DNA of 64,000 nt, from the NCBI GenBank assembly GCA_949357655.1, contig CASHTG010000008.1, positions 930,001 to 994,000 of the forward strand, written 5' to 3'. Below, one piece after another: positions 11,982 to 24,459 of the stretch. A program made the translations under genes and the position numbers. Origin of the DNA: Parascedosporium putredinis (taxonomy: Eukaryota; Ascomycota; Sordariomycetes; Microascales; Microascaceae). Within the stretch, counting starts at the first letter, position 1. The number at the start of each line of letters is the position of its first letter. The notes below the pieces were generated by a model. It was not told the DNA's origin. It made no database searches and worked only from the letters and a program-made list of their open reading frames with translations.

Positions 11982-14900
11982 ATGGCACCTCCGATCTTGG
12001 CCGTCCCCCCACAGCGCCCGGCTCCTTCCCCAAGGATCCAGCGCCTCCTCGTCGCAATCCCACTTCTTCGAACACACCCGCCGCGTCTCCCAGTCTCCTC
12101 GGACGACCCCATCTCCAGCAGCACCACCTTTCTCGCCAGTCCCACCGCCGGCGGTCCTCCGTCCGCCGCATGAGCGTCCATGAGGGTTCCAACATCTCCA
12201 GCGTCGTCTACGATCTCAAGCGCCGCAGCTCGGCGGAGCTCGGCTCGGATACGTCGGCCCGGCTGCTCAGCACCGGCCATGACTCGATACTCGAATGGAT
12301 CCGCGCCCAGCGCATGAGCCAGCTGCCCCCGAGGGAAGCAACTACGACAAGGTTCTTGCATGGGCTCAGCTCTTCGTGGAGAGGCTGCACTCCTTTGACC
12401 TCGCCATTGAAGAGTTTGCCGGCGATAGCTACCTGGCTGCTCAGCTTGCCTACGGCTATTGTGCTCTCCTTCTTGAGGTACCTATTGTTCATTGCTCTTT
12501 GAGGTTTCGTTAACTAACATAGAAAATTGTAGCTGGGGAAAGAGAATGCGCCGGCCCTGATGATCTCCTTTGGCCTCTTCTACAACATGTCGGGATCCCT
12601 CGTCAACATCCTGGAGCGCACCGAGATGTTCGCCCTGTCCCAGGACATCAAGGAGCAGCTCGTCCTATGCCTGTCCGACCTGGTGACTCTGGTCGCTAGT
12701 GTCTCCACCCACTTCCACAAGGCAATCAGCGGCTTGATGAGCTCCTCCATATCGATCAACATCTACAACATTTTCCCCACCCAGATCAAGGCTTTCATCG
12801 ACCGCTGCAACAAGACTGCTGAATCCATGTGGAGGCACCAACTCATCAAGGAGGGTTGGATGCCAACAAAGGTAAGCTGCTAGAATCCCTCCAAGATCTG
12901 CGAAATCTCTGTTAACACATTTGATCCATAGTCAACGATGTCAAGGCCATCAAGTCCTGGGTGGCGCCAGAGGACCAGGTGCTCCGGAACCTCGTCAGCT
13001 CCACTTCCCACGTCGCTCACGACCGCGAGGAGCTCACCTGCCTCTGGATGGCCCCGTACCTGACACGCTTCTTCAAGAGTGACAAGAAGACCCTGTCCAT
13101 TAGCGGCAAGCAGGGATGCGGCAAGACCGTTTTGGCCTCCGTCGTTGTCGACTATCTTCAGCACCCTATTGGTGGCGTCACGTACAGCACCATTTTCGTT
13201 CCCATCAGTAAGTGAACGCACCGTTCCCACTTTGATCATCTTCTTTTCAGGACACTAACACAAGAAACAGACAGCCGAGTCCCGACTGAAACCTCGTCCC
13301 ACGCCATCGCCAAGGCCATCCTCACCCAGCTCCTCGACAAGCGCATCGGCAACGTGGAACTCCTCCAAGTCCTGACCGCCGCCATGCAGCGCAGCCACAA
13401 GGCCCGTACCATGAAACAGTACGAGGACATCGTCTGGACCGCGCTCGCCGACGCTCTCGCCTCGCAGCTGCCCGGCGCCAAGGAGCTCGTCATCGTCGTC
13501 GACGGCATGGACGAGGCATTGGGCGGCGAGCAGGCCCTCCTCAGCCGCTTGAACGCGGCCGTCAAGAACGTGGATAACCTGCGCGTCATCACCCTCGGCT
13601 CCGACAAGGCTACACCGTCCCAGGCTCTGAGCAGCATCGCCATTAACGACGACCTCATCTTTGACGACATCGTCGCGGTGGTGCGGGGCCAGTTTGACGG
13701 CTGCAAGGTGTTCTCCTCCATGTCCGAGCTCGAGCAGGAGACCGCCGTCACCCGCATTGCCACGGCGTCCAACGGATCGTTCCTCTGGGCTAAGCTTGCC
13801 TCGAAGCGCATCCGCCAGGAGACCACCGTCGAAGCCCTCCGTAAAGGCGTCGACTCCATGGTCGACTCCAAGCCGGCCATCAAGGACTTGACCAGGCTGT
13901 TCTTGCAGAACCCCGACGTCAAGGCCCCTGCCAAGCACTTGCTTCTCTGGCTGGCTACCGCTGAACGACCCCTCTCCATCCGCGAGCTGACCGCCCTGTC
14001 CGTCGTCCAGCTCGAGAAGCAGTCGGTGCTTGATCCCGCCGACCCGGATCTCCTCGGCACCCTCAAGCCCGTCAACTCTCTCGTCTTCCTGCAGGACGGC
14101 CTCGCCTACCTCCGCCACGGGCTCATCCGCACCGCCCTCATCGAGCTCTTTTCCAAGGGAAAGCTCACATCCGGAATCAAGGACCGGCACGAAGACCTCG
14201 CCGTGCGCTTGCTCCTGTACACCAAGAGCAGCGTCACCGAGCAGCACGAGATCTCGCTGAGCGCCATGACCAGCCACGACTCGAACCAGCTCATCTCCAA
14301 GTACCCGCTGCTCGATTTCGCCGCGCGCCACTGGCCTACCCATGCGCGCAGCATCGATAGCTACAGCAAGGACGGCAACTTGGCCGTCGCCAAGATTCTG
14401 GGCAAGGGCTTCCCACGTCGACGACCGCCGTTTTGCTGCAGGCGAACCTCTGGCAGAGGAAGCCCGCGCCCGTGTACCTGGCCAATCTCACCATGATGAC
14501 CGATGTGTACCGCCAGCTGCTCACCCCCAAGCACCTGGTCACGTTGCAGTCGGTGATCCTGCTAGCCACCGCGTACCAGCGTGTCGAACTCACCGACAAG
14601 GCTATTCCCCTCCTCTACGACGCCACCATCAGCGCCAAGAACGTCCTCGGTATTCGTGACACCGTCACGATGCAAATCTCCAGCCTCTTCGTCCAGATGA
14701 CCTCCTCTTCCGAGAGCCGCCAGTTCGACGTCAGCAAGCGGGAGGAAATCCTGCTCATCCTCGTCGAGTGCTACAAGATCCAGTACGGCAAGACCTCGGA
14801 GAACGTCATCTCCACCCTGCGCATCCTCGTGGAGCACTACCGCGCCACCGGCCAAGAGCAAAAGGCCCAGCAGCTCAGCACCTCCATCGTGTCCATGGCC

Positions 14901-17900
14901 GACACCGAGATGGGCGACCGCGACGGCGATCTCCGTGCGCCTGCGCGGCCGCAAGGAGAAACCCGCGGCCGAGAATGGCGTGAGCCTCCTCCTCGACGTC
15001 GAGGAGCACGACGAGCTCCTGGAGGGTGTGCGCTCGTACGACTTTGAATTCTCCCTCACGCAGGCGGAAAAGTACGCGACCGAGGGCCGCAACGAGATGG
15101 CGGAGCACATCTTCATCGAGGTCTGGCAGCGTGCTAGCCGCGAGTACCGCGTGCACCACTCCGACGTATGGGAGGAGAGGAAGCTCAAGGCCGTGCTTGC
15201 CTACAGCAGGTTCCTCGCGAGGCAGAAGCGCGACGTGGACGTCTCCGCTATCTTGTCGAGCGTCTGGCAGGACTACAAGTCGAGGAACGCCATGGCCATG
15301 ACGGAGACCTCGGCCACCCTCTTCCACCAGATGGCTACCGTGATGAAGGAGGCCGGCCTATGCTCCGAGTCCCTGTCGGTTCTCAAGCACTGCGCGAGCT
15401 ACTTCCAAAGCACCAACCGCACCCAGAGTTCCTCGTACAAGGAGATCGAGCAAACCATCAAGACCAGCTCCCGCGAGATCATGGAGATGATGAGCGCCTC
15501 CGACAAGACCCGCGTGACTTCGAGTCCACCCTCGAGGAGATGATCCTCGACGCCTGCCAAAAGGGAAACATCGACCAGACCACCATCAATGCCGTCTTCA
15601 CCCTCGCTGGTCTATACACCAGCCAGCACCGCTGGCACGACGCAACCCGCCTGATCAAGCGCGTGCTTCGCTCCATCTGGCCTTCGCTCTTCGCGTCCAG
15701 CGTGCAGGACGTCTCCGCCCCTTCCAAGCACGTCGACAGCTGCATCGACCTAGCCCAGCGCCTCGCTTCCTGCTACCACACGCGTCGCCGGCTCACAAAG
15801 GAGGGCGATTTGCGCCTGCGCATCTACCGCGCGCTGCGATCCAGCCGCAAGGTAGACGACCAGGTCCGCGAGCGCGCCACCAACCAGCTCATCAGCTTCC
15901 TAGACAGCCAGTCGAACACGGAAAAGATCATCAAGATCCGCCAGGAGATGCTCGAGGACTTTAGCGCGCACTACGGGCCCGAGCACCCCAGCGTCATCAA
16001 GATGCTCTGGCAACTCGCCGAGCTGACCAAGCCCCGCCCCGTGCACGTGGAGTACTACCAAAAGATCATCCGCGCCGTCAACAAGAACTCGACCACCGTC
16101 AAGCAGGAAGCCTTTGAGCCCGTCACCATTGTCGCCGGCGAGCTCTGGAACAAGGGCCTCTTCGACGACGCGCTCGGATACTACAAGATGCTGTTCGAAA
16201 CCTTCCTCAAGGACCCCAAGGTCAGCCCCAAGTTCCAGGACCAGTCCTTTACGCGCGAGGTGTTCAACCGCTACGTCCACTGCGTCCGCAACTCTGGTAG
16301 CGGCTTTTCCGTGATTCACAAGATCACCACCGAATACCGTAACCAATGCAAGACTGTGTACGGCGCCACTTCTTCCGTCACCATCCAGGCGACCCTCACC
16401 TTGGCCAAGATGTGCCAGGAATCCGAGCGCCACGAAGTCGAGGCCATCTCTCTACGAGGAGCTCCTCAAGATCGACTCGGCCGAGGTCAACCGCAAGGAC
16501 ATCTCGGCCACGCTCGACTCCATCTACGAGGAGCAGGTCGACTTGGCCACCTCGAACAAGTCGCAGACTGTGTCTTCCTCGCAGCTCGAGCGAGCTGTTA
16601 CCGTGCTCCAGCAACGCACCGTCACTATCCGCAAGACGCACGGATGGGCGCACGAGGAGTCGCTGTCCAAGATGACGGAACTTGCCACGCTGCGCAAGCA
16701 GCAGAACCAAGTCGAACTCCTCACCAAGGAGCTCAAGGAGGCGACGGTACAAGTTCTCAACCACGAGACCTCTTCGTCGCGCCTCATCGCCGCGGCTTCG
16801 TCCATCGCCTCTAGCTACATCTCGGCCGACCAGACTCAGAAAGCGGCCGAGCTACTGCAAGAGCTGTACCGCCAAATCATCATGAAGGATACCACCAACG
16901 CCGAGGTCGACAAGTTCGACCTCTCCTCGCGTGGTCGCGACAGCCTCGTGTTCCTCGCACAGCTCGAGTATAGCCTGCGCCGCAACTCTGCAACAATGAC
17001 TGAGATTCTGGCCACGTTGACCACGCAGTACGTCTACTTCGCCGAGCTCCGCGCCCTGCACAAGAGCAAGTCGAGCTCTTTCCATCAGGTCACCGTCGCC
17101 ACCGCCCGCCTCTACCACTGCCTGCTCAACAGCGAGCGCCTCTCCGCCGCCGCCCGCGTATTTGGCGACTTCGCGCACTACTTCGGCCAGACGCAAGGCA
17201 AGCGCGTCCATATCCAAAAGGCGGAGCAGGTCAACATTTTCCTCCAAACCCTTCTTCAGCACTTCAGCACGCACAGGTCACACAACTTTGTCCGGTCCGT
17301 GGGTATTGCCGGAAACGATGGAGTTGTCCATCTTCTCCGTGCCCAGCGTTACGACACGGCGTGTGACCTGGCCCTCGCGACCTTTTCCTACATTTCCGCC
17401 TCTGATGAGTACCGCACACCCGTCATCGCCAAGCTCGTCCTCACCCTGGGCATGTCCATTGCTGGCCGCGACCTCGAGCCCCAGCCCACCGGCGCGTGCC
17501 GCAAGAACATGCTTGAAGCATCGAGCACCATTGTTCGCGACGTGCTCCACGTGCTGAGCGACCTCAAGGTCAGCATCGAGCACATCAGCCTCAACCATCT
17601 AAACAAGATGATTGGCTTGCTCGGCGAGCAGCGCGACTACCGCACGCTCTCCTGGTTACTCACCATCCTCTGGCACAGCCGCCAGGCCCAGAGCAACTGG
17701 AACCCGTCCATCACGCTTTTGCTTGGCCAGCGGTACATTCTCGCCCGCTATCTCGTCGGCGATTCCACCGCCGCGCTCCGTCTCGCGGAAGACATCGTCT
17801 ACAATTGCCGTCGCGTGCACGGCACACGCCATCCCGCGACGCTCCAGATGTCCTCATTCTTGACCCAACTGTACTCTAGCATCGCCCAGCGCTACCAGAG

Positions 17901-18375
17901 CCAGAAGGCGGGCGGTCAGGATATGGCCAACCGCTACTACAAGAAGAGCGCGGCCGTGCACGAGAACATTCTGCGCGTCTTCACCGATCCGTCATACGCC
18001 GAGATGGAGGCGGGGCTTGATGGCAGCATTAGCCCCGACAGCGGCTCAAACTACGGCTTAGATGCGGTAACTGACCTCCCCTCGCAGAGCAACCTCTCTG
18101 ACGGACAGTACGCGCGCCAGCATCTCCGTCTCCTTAAGCTTGCCATCGAGCGTCTCGGATCCTGGCCCAAGGAGTACCAGGAATACGAACGCCTCAACGC
18201 CGATATCTTTAGGGAATTCCCCAACGAACTCAAGGGAGTTGAGGGTGTTGAGAAGTGGAATCTCAGCTCGTACGGCCACGGTAAGGCGGAGGCCGGAGAC
18301 GATCTCTTGGACCCCAACTTTGCTGAATGGGAGTTGACGACTCAAGAAGACGGGTACATGGAGGATGAGTTGTAA
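11982..18375 (+). CDS. giant NACHT - TPR-like STAND protein with seven frame breaks
   Basis: Exons 11982-12477, 12533-12871, 12932-13207 and 13271-18375 (one 5.1-kb exon). Walker A is GKQGCGKT (about residue 337); Walker B is LVIVVDGMDEA (about 444). A winged-helix-like segment follows (LLLWLATAERPLSIRELTAL), then over 1,000 residues of alpha-helical, TPR-like repeats to MEDEL. The family is a conserved fungal NACHT protein; its N-terminal landmark here is DKVLAWAQLFVERLHSFDLA. Frame changes occur at 11991-11992 (C run), 12326-12330 (C5), 12853-12855 (G3), 14412-14414 (C3), about 14931-14935 (two bases), about 15512-15516 (one base) and 16447-16453 (one CT unit). All are losses. With those nine bases the coding length is 6,225 nt, exactly 2,075 codons, and every intron phase fits. 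No in-frame nonsense is seen otherwise. Probably a real gene under assembly error rather than a pseudogene. Confidence 0.85.
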
Positions 18376-19239
18376 CTGGCCGAACCTGATCGCACATTCT
18401 TTGGATCATTTCATTTTCACTTCAACAACACTCTCCACACCCTCCTCTTTATTTCTTTTGTTTTTCTTACGTCTCCTTGGGTTATGACCAAAAGTATGTA
18501 TGGCTGGATAAAAAGTAGCACTGGATAGTTTTCCATAAGATTGAATAGAATTACTAAATCTTCCTAAACACTGCTTGAGTATACGTCAGAAAAACCACAT
18601 TAAATATTCCTAGATGATAGGATTACCATCTTCCCAGATTCTAGCCAATGTCTGAGTGGCAATATGAAGCTATTGCGGGATAAACGGCCCCCATCGACAT
18701 CTGCGCCCCTCCGCCGAGGTCAGCCCTCTTGGCACCGCGAATTCGTTCAAAGGCAGACGTGGGGAGGCGGAGATGTGAAACCCCGTGAAGGGCCCATGGG
18801 GGATTAATACAATGGCGATATCCGACTGTTTCACCTCCTTGGCGTCTGAGCCTCGTCGTCGCATATTCCCGCGCCTTGGCCGTGCCGCTCAGCTGCAGAT
18901 ATCGTGGGGTCTTAAAACAAGATGGGGCATGCCATATATTGTTGAAGGATTCCGTGGGGTCACAAGAGAATCCTCAGCTAGGCATTCTGTGGGGATTCTT
19001 TCACTGAGAAAAATATGAAGCGAAGAAGAAGTCTTAATGAACAAGGAGAAACCTTATCCCTTGCCTGCGCAAGAATGCATTATATAAAGCGAGGTGATTG
19101 CACGCATTTGCAGCCTTTGAACTAACAATAGAGGAAATCGCCGTAGACCACTCGATCAATTCCAAAACCACGTAACATCTTTGCAAGAGACCATACTCAT
19201 TGATCGATTTCATTTGGATCAGTACACTTCACATACACC
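18376..19239. other. intergenic
   Basis: 3' region of the NACHT-TPR gene, then the promoter of the secreted-protein gene at 19240. Nothing else recognised. Confidence 0.5.
19081..19088 (+). promoter_or_regulatory. TATA box of the 19240 gene
   Basis: TATATAAA about 150 bases before the ATG at 19240, followed by a CA-rich leader, as is common for inducible fungal secreted-protein genes. Position and sequence fit; function is inferred. Confidence 0.55.
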
Positions 19240-20012
19240 ATGCTTCCTCAAACCGCCCTTTCCCTCGCGAGCGTTCTTGCGCTATCAGCAGCCCTTCCGC
19301 AGCTACCTGTGAAATGTCCCCACGAAAAGGCATGCTACATCGACGATGGCACCAACCCCGACGGCAATACGTTTGTCGATGCCTCGGATAGCGCCGTGAA
19401 CTTTGGCAGCGTCCATCCCAATGAGGTATTTGAACAACTCCTCTCGCAGTGCTCCACAGTCGGGTGTAGCGGCGCCAAGGTAATAGTGGAGAGGACGGCC
19501 GTGGTCGAAGGTGGCCACCTCAAGGACTACTCCGTGACTCTCTCCGCCGAGGGATCTTTCAACCCCACAAAGAGGGCTACACGCGAGACAATGGTGGAGT
19601 TGCTCAAGATCATTGGGCGCGAGGCGACCGAGGTCACAGAGGACATTTACGAGGACCCGTGTGGCACTCTCTTCTGCGGTAAGCAAGATCCCATGTCTTT
19701 GATATGAGACTACAAATTCTTGAGACACTATTGGAAGCAGTATACTCTTTTCAAGATCCATGGCGCTAACGTATGAATTTTGGAAATGCACCAGAGCAAA
19801 AGAGGAGGCCCCAGCATCACCTGTCACAAACGATCCATATCGCTACCCTCGGCGACGATGGCGACGACGCCTTTCTGAATATCTATGCGCAGGTAGGACC
19901 CACATCCGATGGCTTCTGCTCCAAGATCCTATGGGCGGGAAACTCCATTGGAGGTGCGATCTCGGGTGTGGTGGGTGGTGTATTTGGGTTGGCAACTCTT
20001 ATCTGTAATTGA
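19240..20012 (+). CDS. small secreted cysteine-containing protein (candidate effector)
   Basis: Exons 19240-19678 and 19795-20012; the 116-base intron has a GCTAAC branch site and the join is in phase, giving 218 residues. Residues 1-19 (MLPQTALSLASVLALSAAL) are a clear signal peptide. The mature part starts PQLPVKCPHEKACYIDDGTN, with cysteines at CPHEKAC, SQCSTVGC and DPCGTLFC, fitting disulphide bonds. The last 20-25 residues are Gly-rich and hydrophobic (GNSIGGAISGVVGGVFGLA) and end LICN, so a membrane-associated or GPI-like tail is possible. I recognise no known toxin or enzyme family. The frame is intact. Size, secretion, cysteines and a strong TATA promoter fit an effector-type gene, but this is inference. 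Confidence 0.75.
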
Positions 20013-20323
20013 AGGAATTTGTTTGTAGGCTTTGGGAGGGATTGAGGTGATCGGGGTCATTGACTTCACGAAGGAAAGATTGGCGCGAGGATCTTTATGT
20101 AAAGCAAACAATATGTAGAATTCTTTTGATATCGCTTTATAACAGACGCGGATAGAATCGCTTTAAAGGCAGGCTTTTCATCATTCTATCAACTATGTGA
20201 CGATTTTACCGATGTTGCTCAAGCGATGAAGGAAGGGTATGAATAAAGGAATATTAAAGAAAATGTGCTAGGGGAGAATGATCATCAAGTCATAGAATAA
20301 GTAGGAAACAAAGACGGCCGAGG
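20013..20323. other. short intergenic between convergent genes
   Basis: AT-rich, nothing recognised. Confidence 0.5.
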
Positions 20324-22266
20324 TCATGAGTCCCGACTATCGTGCGGATACATCCGAAGTATTCGGTCTGTACCATTGGCCTCCACCATGAAGCGAGCTT
20401 TCCCGCAATTCCAATCATTGACGGCCGCATCCTCAAAGGTACCCTCGCCCGCCCTCTTGATGTCCGCTCCGACCGAAAGCAGCTCCTCGCTCCCCGCAAT
20501 AAGGCCTAGCGTTTGGATGATGTTGGACGGCGCATTGACATCCCAATCTCTCATCTCGACACTCCGTAGACAAGCCCAGATCGCCAAGCCTAGGGACCCT
20601 AGAAGTACGGCAAGGGTAAAGCAGCAGACCCATCCGACGGCAAACAGCCTCTCTGTATCGGTGACGACTTGAACGGTGGCGTTACGAAAGTCTAGCGGCC
20701 AGCCTGCCGCGTCCGTCGCGATCGTGGAGGACGCGGCCAGGAACAGGGTACGATACACCGCTTGCGCAGCGGTGATGAGGTCGTCTCGCATCTCTTGTGC
20801 GTCCGAAGGCCACTCAACAGTGAGCGGAAGCGTCGCGTCTCGCCTGTTAATATCATAATTGTTCAGAATCAGAGTCCCGAACTTGCTGGTCTTGACGCGC
20901 GCCAGGTCCTGCGAATCATCTAGATCGGCAATCGCCTTGATCACGGCCCTAAACTCCTCTCTCGAGCCATCGGCGTCCACGAAACCCTTGCATCCCTCGC
21001 TGGCCTCGGAAAAACACGTCTCCGGCTCGTAGGACTTGACGGACTTGGTGTCGTGCGTACCGAGAACCCCGACATGGAGTGTTCCGACGTCGACTCCGTA
21101 GACGGGCGTGCAGACGGTCAATTGAGTTGCCAGGGCCAAGCTCTCTGTGGCACCTGGTTTAGGCCACGCCAAAAGGAAGAGAAGTTTCGGCACGGTAACG
21201 GTGCCCGCACCGTTGGAGGCGGTCTCGCTGCACTCGGCGGCCGCAATGGGGAAATACATGTCGTAGCCGAAGCGCTCGACGTCAAACTCGAGCTTCATCT
21301 CGCATCCGTCCCGATTAGCGGTCAGTCGCACGGTCGTATCTGTCGTGTTTGTGTTGCCCCCGCCCAAGGCCGCCAGCTCGTAATCGTCTTCGTCGACGAA
21401 GCCACACGTTGCCAGGCTCGAATAGTAGCCCGGCACGGCGGGGATCTCGACGGTCGTATTGTACCCCCAGGTGCCGTTCATGGGGATAAACGTAGGAAAT
21501 ATATACTTGTCATTCATCCATTGGGAAAAGACGTTGCCGCCCCCTTGTAGATGCCGAGGGCGGAGGTGATGTCGATGGCGCGGTTGAAGTCGGCGTTGCC
21601 GCTCATGCGTGCCAGGTTAATGTTGGTGGTTTGCCAGGCGAGCCCCTCGTCACGCTGCTGGTAGAGCTTAGTCTCGAGAAGATGGGACGACAGCGGGACC
21701 AGAAGCATCGTGAAAAAGGTAGTGAGACCCAGCGCGAGCCCCGAGATCCAGTGGCGATGGCGTGCAGCCTTGATCATGGCGAGCGGCGCAAAGCTCGAGC
21801 GGTAATTGAGGAGGACGGAGCTCGCGCCGCTGGTGGGTTTCTGGTGCAGGCGCAAAAAGGGCTCGAGTTCGAGTACGTCGTCGTAGCACCGCTTCATGTA
21901 CAGACCGAGGGCGCTGAAGAAGAAGGTTGGCACGGCGGTCCACCATAGCGACCTGTCGACAAAACGCCCCTGGGTCTCCTTGATGTAGTTCCAATCCTTG
22001 ACCTTCCACAGACCGTCGCGAGAGGCGGAGAGGCCGAAAAGGGTCGCGACCGCCGCGATGAACACGATGTGGACGGCGATGAGGCCCATGAATCTTTGGA
22101 TTTGCGCGATCCGGTCGGACCTCGCGACGGGCACGACGGGGTGAGGACCCGTGGTGGGAAGGCGACACAGTGGACGGTTTCCGGGTGGTGGATTTGGCTG
22201 GACTGGAGATACAATTTGCCGGGCCGTAGGCTTTAGTTCTTCTGTTTCGCTCACGCTGTAGTTCAT
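20324..22266 (-). CDS. DUF3433-type multi-pass membrane protein, one frame break
   Basis: Starts MNYSVSETEELKPTARQIV and reads 647 residues if one base is added to the C5 run at 21540-21544 (G5 on the coding strand); otherwise it stops right after. Downstream the frame begins MNDKYIFPTFIPMNGTWGYN and runs open to 20324. Membrane segments: FMGLIAVHIVFIAAVATLFG, WWTAVPTFFFSALGLYM, ISGLALGLTTFFTMLLVPL and, near the C-terminus, VGWVCCFTLAVLLGSLGLAI. The large loop contains N-glycosylation sequons and cysteines, so it is probably extracytoplasmic. The arrangement fits the DUF3433 family of fungal membrane proteins, which have no assigned biochemical function. With the base added the length is exactly 648 codons, so a real gene is likely. 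Confidence 0.75.
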
Positions 22267-23454
22267 CGTGGCGCGAGCGCTGGTGCGCGATCACCCGCCG
22301 ACTTTTTTCGTCTCGAATTGCCGATATTCTCGTGCGCGCATTCACTCCCAAACTGACATGCGCGGCCCTGAGGTTGCGTGGATTACGATCTCCGATGCGC
22401 TTGAAGGGGAGATCCGGGAGGCAGCATCAAAGATGGAAGAGGAAATCAACCCTTTGGCCGCCGATGGCTTTTCTCTCGAGGACCAACCGCTTCGCTTTGG
22501 TGGGGGAGGGGAGAAACATCCGCTCGATTTGTGTGACCTCTGGACTGACGAGCTCGGGATGAGATTGAAATCAATTAATTCGTTCGTCGCTGTGCCTTTC
22601 GCTTGAAGGAAACTCGTGTTGGCCCAGCCCACTCCGAGGTACCAGCGAAGCACTGCGGTAGCATTGGTTGATCTGGAAAGGATCTTGAAGGATGGCTAGC
22701 GTTCTCTCCCAAGGCAGTGCGGCCAAGCTAGCCACTCAGGGGCCAAACTACCCTTGCATTCGCTTCTTGGTAGGCACACAAGGGGAGATTGCCAGAGGTG
22801 ATGTTCTGCCAAACAGAGGCGGGCTCGTGTGCGAGCAGACATTCACAGCCACACTTCGGGGTGAATTGGGGAAGCGTCAGGGGTAGAACGAGGCGGAAGG
22901 GGTACATGTGAGTCGCTGAAGCCAACAGTCATGCCCCGATGGGTTTAATTTCCGTTAGATGAATGCGGCACGACAGATTGGACGGACTTGTCGCGACTAG
23001 CCCACCCCCATGCAGCCTTAAGAGAATCCAGGGGCAGTGCCCTCGATGCACATTTGAATGGATTAATCCTCGCGCTCGCCCATCTACTCCTCGCGACAAA
23101 CTCGGTAGAGAGAGAGCGAGGCAAGTAGAGAAATGGCAGCTGGAAATCTCGAGATCCCCCTCCGAACCTCAGCTTCAGCTCGCCACAATCTTTGCGCGAT
23201 CTTGGTTTTGGCCGTGAACGAGAAACCCTAAGAATACCTGCCTGAAAGACCTGGAGAGTCCGCCGACACCTCGACTTGACGACAATACCGCGTCTTTCCA
23301 CTCTAATGCGTAGACACACGCTAACCGATTGCGAGAGACCTATCTCTCGTCAACTTTAACGTCGTAAGAGTTCTTTACTAGATTTTCACAGTAAAAAGCA
23401 GAGTAGCCAGCTATCATCGCTTGTCGGACCGCCTCTCCACAGGAACCCTCAATC
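22267..23454. other. intergenic between divergent genes
   Basis: About 1.2 kb serving as a divergent promoter. Short frames have no support. Confidence 0.5.
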
Positions 23455-24459
23455 ATGGCCGCCATCACCGCGTTCCCCTGGAGACCGGCGCCCCGTCCCG
23501 GCCTCACGCAGCGCCCCCTCCATCACCGGCGGCCCCTCGCCCGAAGCGTCGCGGAAACTTCTCGCCGCGCGATCTTGGGCCGATCCTTCCAATTGCGTAG
23601 ACGAGTATACCGAGACCGCGACCAACTGTGCGGCCCTCCAGTCCGCCGTCAACTCCTGCGTCGGCGTGCTCGACAACGGCCAAGTCGCGCTCGAGGACGA
23701 CCGCTTCGTCAACTGCTTCTGCACGACGGACATATATGTCGGCCTCGCCGCGTGAGTCTTCCTTGCCCTCGCCATCCCCTTAGTCTGATAATTCCCTCTG
23801 TCTTGGGCGCGAATCTTCGCTCTTCGGTCAATGTCAGGGCCTTGCTAATCAGTTGTCTTCTTCGGTCTTCTCTAGCTGCCAAAACCAACACCGACAATGT
23901 CTGCGGGATCTCGTGATGGATGGTCAATTCAACCGCTACAAGGACCAGTGGAAAGACTTTTGCAGAACCAATGCCGACATCAACAGTATTACCGAACCCT
24001 CCCTCACCCTCCCCTCCCCGTCACCTCTTTCAAAAACAAGTGCTCGTACATCAAGTCGGCCTGCAACCGGTACACCCAGTACACCGCGGACTGCCAAGTC
24101 GAATTCCCGGATAATCTTTCGGCCTGCTACTGCCAGACTCACGTCGTGCAAGCCGAGTCGGCCTGCTCGATCGATGGCATCGCCATGTGTTCCAAGCCTC
24201 CCATCCAGAATGCTAGCACGCTGTGGGGGCCGCCAGCTGCGCCAGCACATCACTCGAAAGCATGTTTACGATACCCGATTGGGCTTTTGTAGATGCCAAG
24301 GTGGACGCGCCCGAGACGGTGCCCTTTGCCGATTTCCCCTTGACGTATAACGACGTTCCGACCATTACCAATATATCACCTTCGGATATCGGCGGTAGCT
24401 GTCACGGCGCGCAAGTTGCATTCTTTACGCTGCTCGTCGGCCTACTTTTCTGTATCTGA
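23455..24459 (+). CDS. cysteine-rich GPI-type cell-surface protein, frame breaks
   Basis: Two exons with an intron from GTGAGT at 23753 to TAG at 23875. The recognisable protein runs SWADPSNCVDEYTETATNC ... VNCFCTTDIYVGLAAC | QNQHRQCLRDLVMDG ... SYIKSACNRYTQYTADC ... LSACYCQTHVVQAESAC and ends in a hydrophobic tail (AQVAFFTLLVGLLFCI) preceded by small residues, as in a GPI-anchor signal. Frame changes: one base missing near 24000-24020 (C/T-rich), and one in the G5 run at 24225-24229. The N-terminus is unresolved: the ATG at 23455 is in a different frame from the cysteine-rich part and gives no convincing signal peptide. Family not recognised; cysteine spacing is reminiscent of secreted eight-cysteine proteins. 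Function unknown. Confidence 0.6.

Noticed and set aside
13255..14343. Long minus-strand frame (362 codons) inside the NACHT-TPR gene
   Set aside because: It is antisense to a region with clear Walker motifs and family similarity; its Gly/Val/Asp-rich composition reflects the C-rich third positions of the true gene.
20324..22351. Overlapping frames in the DUF3433 gene on both strands
   Set aside because: Shadows of the G/C-rich third codon positions; the membrane-protein frame has TM segments and sequons.
22267..23454. Additional genes from short frames on both strands
   Set aside because: No family resemblance, splice logic or signal peptide; composition is like other intergenic DNA.
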